The translations under genes and the position numbers were made by a program. This document shows positions 63,323-64,000 of a stretch of 64,000 nt of DNA, in pieces (position 1 is the first letter of the stretch; each line of letters begins with the position of its first letter). The stretch is from Rhodoplanes azumiensis (GTDB lineage Bacteria > Pseudomonadota > Alphaproteobacteria > Rhizobiales > Xanthobacteraceae). Below the pieces are notes generated by a model, which saw nothing but the letters and a program-made list of their open reading frames with translations, was not told the origin of the DNA and did not search any database. Location of the stretch: positions 124,001 to 188,000 of the forward strand of contig NZ_JBHUIW010000001.1 of assembly GCF_042682915.1 (NCBI RefSeq), read 5' to 3'.

Positions 63323-63337
63323 ACCGAACGGTTCGGT
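63323..63337. promoter_or_regulatory. TetR operator 2
   Basis: ACCGAAC, G, GTTCGGT: the same 15-base core as operator 1, centred 55 bases away. Confidence 0.6.
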
Positions 63338-63639
63338 CAATGCCCGACCGACCGCCGGCCGAGGCAGCCCCCCCTGAACCCGGCCGGGCAATGCGACAGC
63401 GTGGGCGGACCCTTCTTGCCTTCGGGTCCGGCGTCGCCCGCGCCTGCGGCGGAGTGGTCGTCCGAGATGTCCCCCTCGTGACCGCTCCGCCGCCCCCTTC
63501 GGTGTCCCGACCACTGTCGCAGTCGTAGGGTCGCAGTCGGGTCGCTGCTCGCCCCATTGCGGCCCCGGGGGACGATCTTCAAGGCCTCGTTAACGCTCGG
63601 CTCCTAAGCTCGATTGGAGAAATCAGGAGAATTCGGGCA

Positions 63640-64000
63640 ATGGCACTGGCCGCGCGCAAGCCGAGCCTTCTCGCGCTCGCCGACGAACGCCGCCGGTTCC
63701 AGCGGGTCACCGTCAACCTGCTCGGCCGCTACATGCTGTCGGACCGGCGCGAGTTCCCGTGCCAGGTCGTCAACATGTCGCCGGGCGGGCTCGCCATGAT
63801 CGCCCCGGTGGCCGGCCACATGGGCGAGCGCGTCGTCGCCTATGTGGACCACGTCGGCCGCCTCGAAGGGACCGTGACCCGAGTGTTCCCGACCGGCTTC
63901 GCCATGACCTTCTCGGCGACGCCGCGCAAGCGCGACAAGCTCGCCGCCCAGCTCACCTGGCTCGCCAACCGCGACATCCTCAACCTGCCCGAGGACCGCC
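63640..64000 (+). CDS. PilZ domain protein (cut by the window end)
   Basis: The first 120 residues of a c-di-GMP-binding protein. The PilZ motif parts are ERRRFQRVTVNLLGRYM (RxxxR) and VVNMSPGGLAMI (N/DxSxxG), followed by GRLEGTVTRVFPTGFAMTF. AGGAGA lies 9 bases before the ATG. The reading frame is open to base 64000. A second PilZ repeat or a partner domain could follow outside the window. Confidence 0.85.
   Translation, partial: MALAARKPSLLALADERRRFQRVTVNLLGRYMLSDRREFPCQVVNMSPGGLAMIAPVAGHMGERVVAYVDHVGRLEGTVTRVFPTGFAMTFSATPRKRDKLAAQLTWLANRDILNLPEDR

Overview
The window is 64 kb of GC-rich DNA (about 70% GC by eye). It looks like an alphaproteobacterium of the Hyphomicrobiales, possibly a purple non-sulfur relative such as Rhodoplanes; the genus is inference. 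Pointers are an aerobic (cob) cobalamin pathway with a CobZ-type protein pair, a flavocytochrome c type sulfide dehydrogenase flavoprotein, a PetA-type Rieske protein and many intergenic REP-like inverted repeats. I see no rRNA, tRNA, insertion sequence, phage gene or CRISPR array.

Layout. 1-2.8 kb: two tandem Tat-exported sulfide-dehydrogenase-like flavoproteins. 3.0-33.4 kb: a very large cobalamin region. Biosynthesis genes are cobA, cbiD, cobK, cobJ, cobI, cobH, cobN, cobW, cobO, cobQ, cobC, a tcuA/tcuB pair standing in for cobZ, cobU, cobL, cobE, cobM and cobB. Uptake genes are cbiMNQO (cobalt) and btuB-btuF-btuC-btuD (B12), the latter led by an unassigned methyltransferase. Three cobalamin riboswitches, all on the minus strand, precede DUF1636-cobW-cobN, cbiMNQO and methyltransferase-btuBFCD. 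Genes not seen here but needed for the pathway are cobS/cobT (chelatase), cbiB/cobD, cobV and the lower-ligand transferase.

33.5-43.1 kb: a sulfur/redox stress block. It holds an RND pump with its membrane-fusion protein, a BigR/SqrR-like dicysteine ArsR regulator, two DUF2892 proteins, an AhpD-like protein, an MFS carrier, a rhodanese, an orphan Rieske protein and a His-rich NifX-like protein. 43.3-47.9 kb: a Crp/Fnr regulator, a DUF3830 protein, and divergent tonB and ZnuD-like TonB receptor genes. 48-51.5 kb: small proteins, a lone receiver domain, PsiE and hypotheticals. 51.6-56 kb: a ThDP enzyme, a second Crp-type regulator, a membrane-anchored di-heme peroxidase and a DUF4242 protein. 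56.2-64 kb: MltB transglycosylase, chemoreceptor, CBS-pair protein, rhomboid protease, PAS_5 protein, TetR regulator and a PilZ protein cut by the window end.

Most interesting regulatory signals: a shared 13-bp operator, GTWATGTWATWAC, sits on or next to the -10 element of three promoters (btu operon, Rieske gene, TonB receptor), suggesting one regulator, perhaps Zur-like. In the btu operon this promoter lies downstream of the riboswitch and would bypass it. A hairpin with a conserved 10-nt loop follows each riboswitch at nearly fixed distance. Three genes (cbiD, the BigR-like regulator, a Crp/Fnr gene) appear to be transcribed as leaderless messages.
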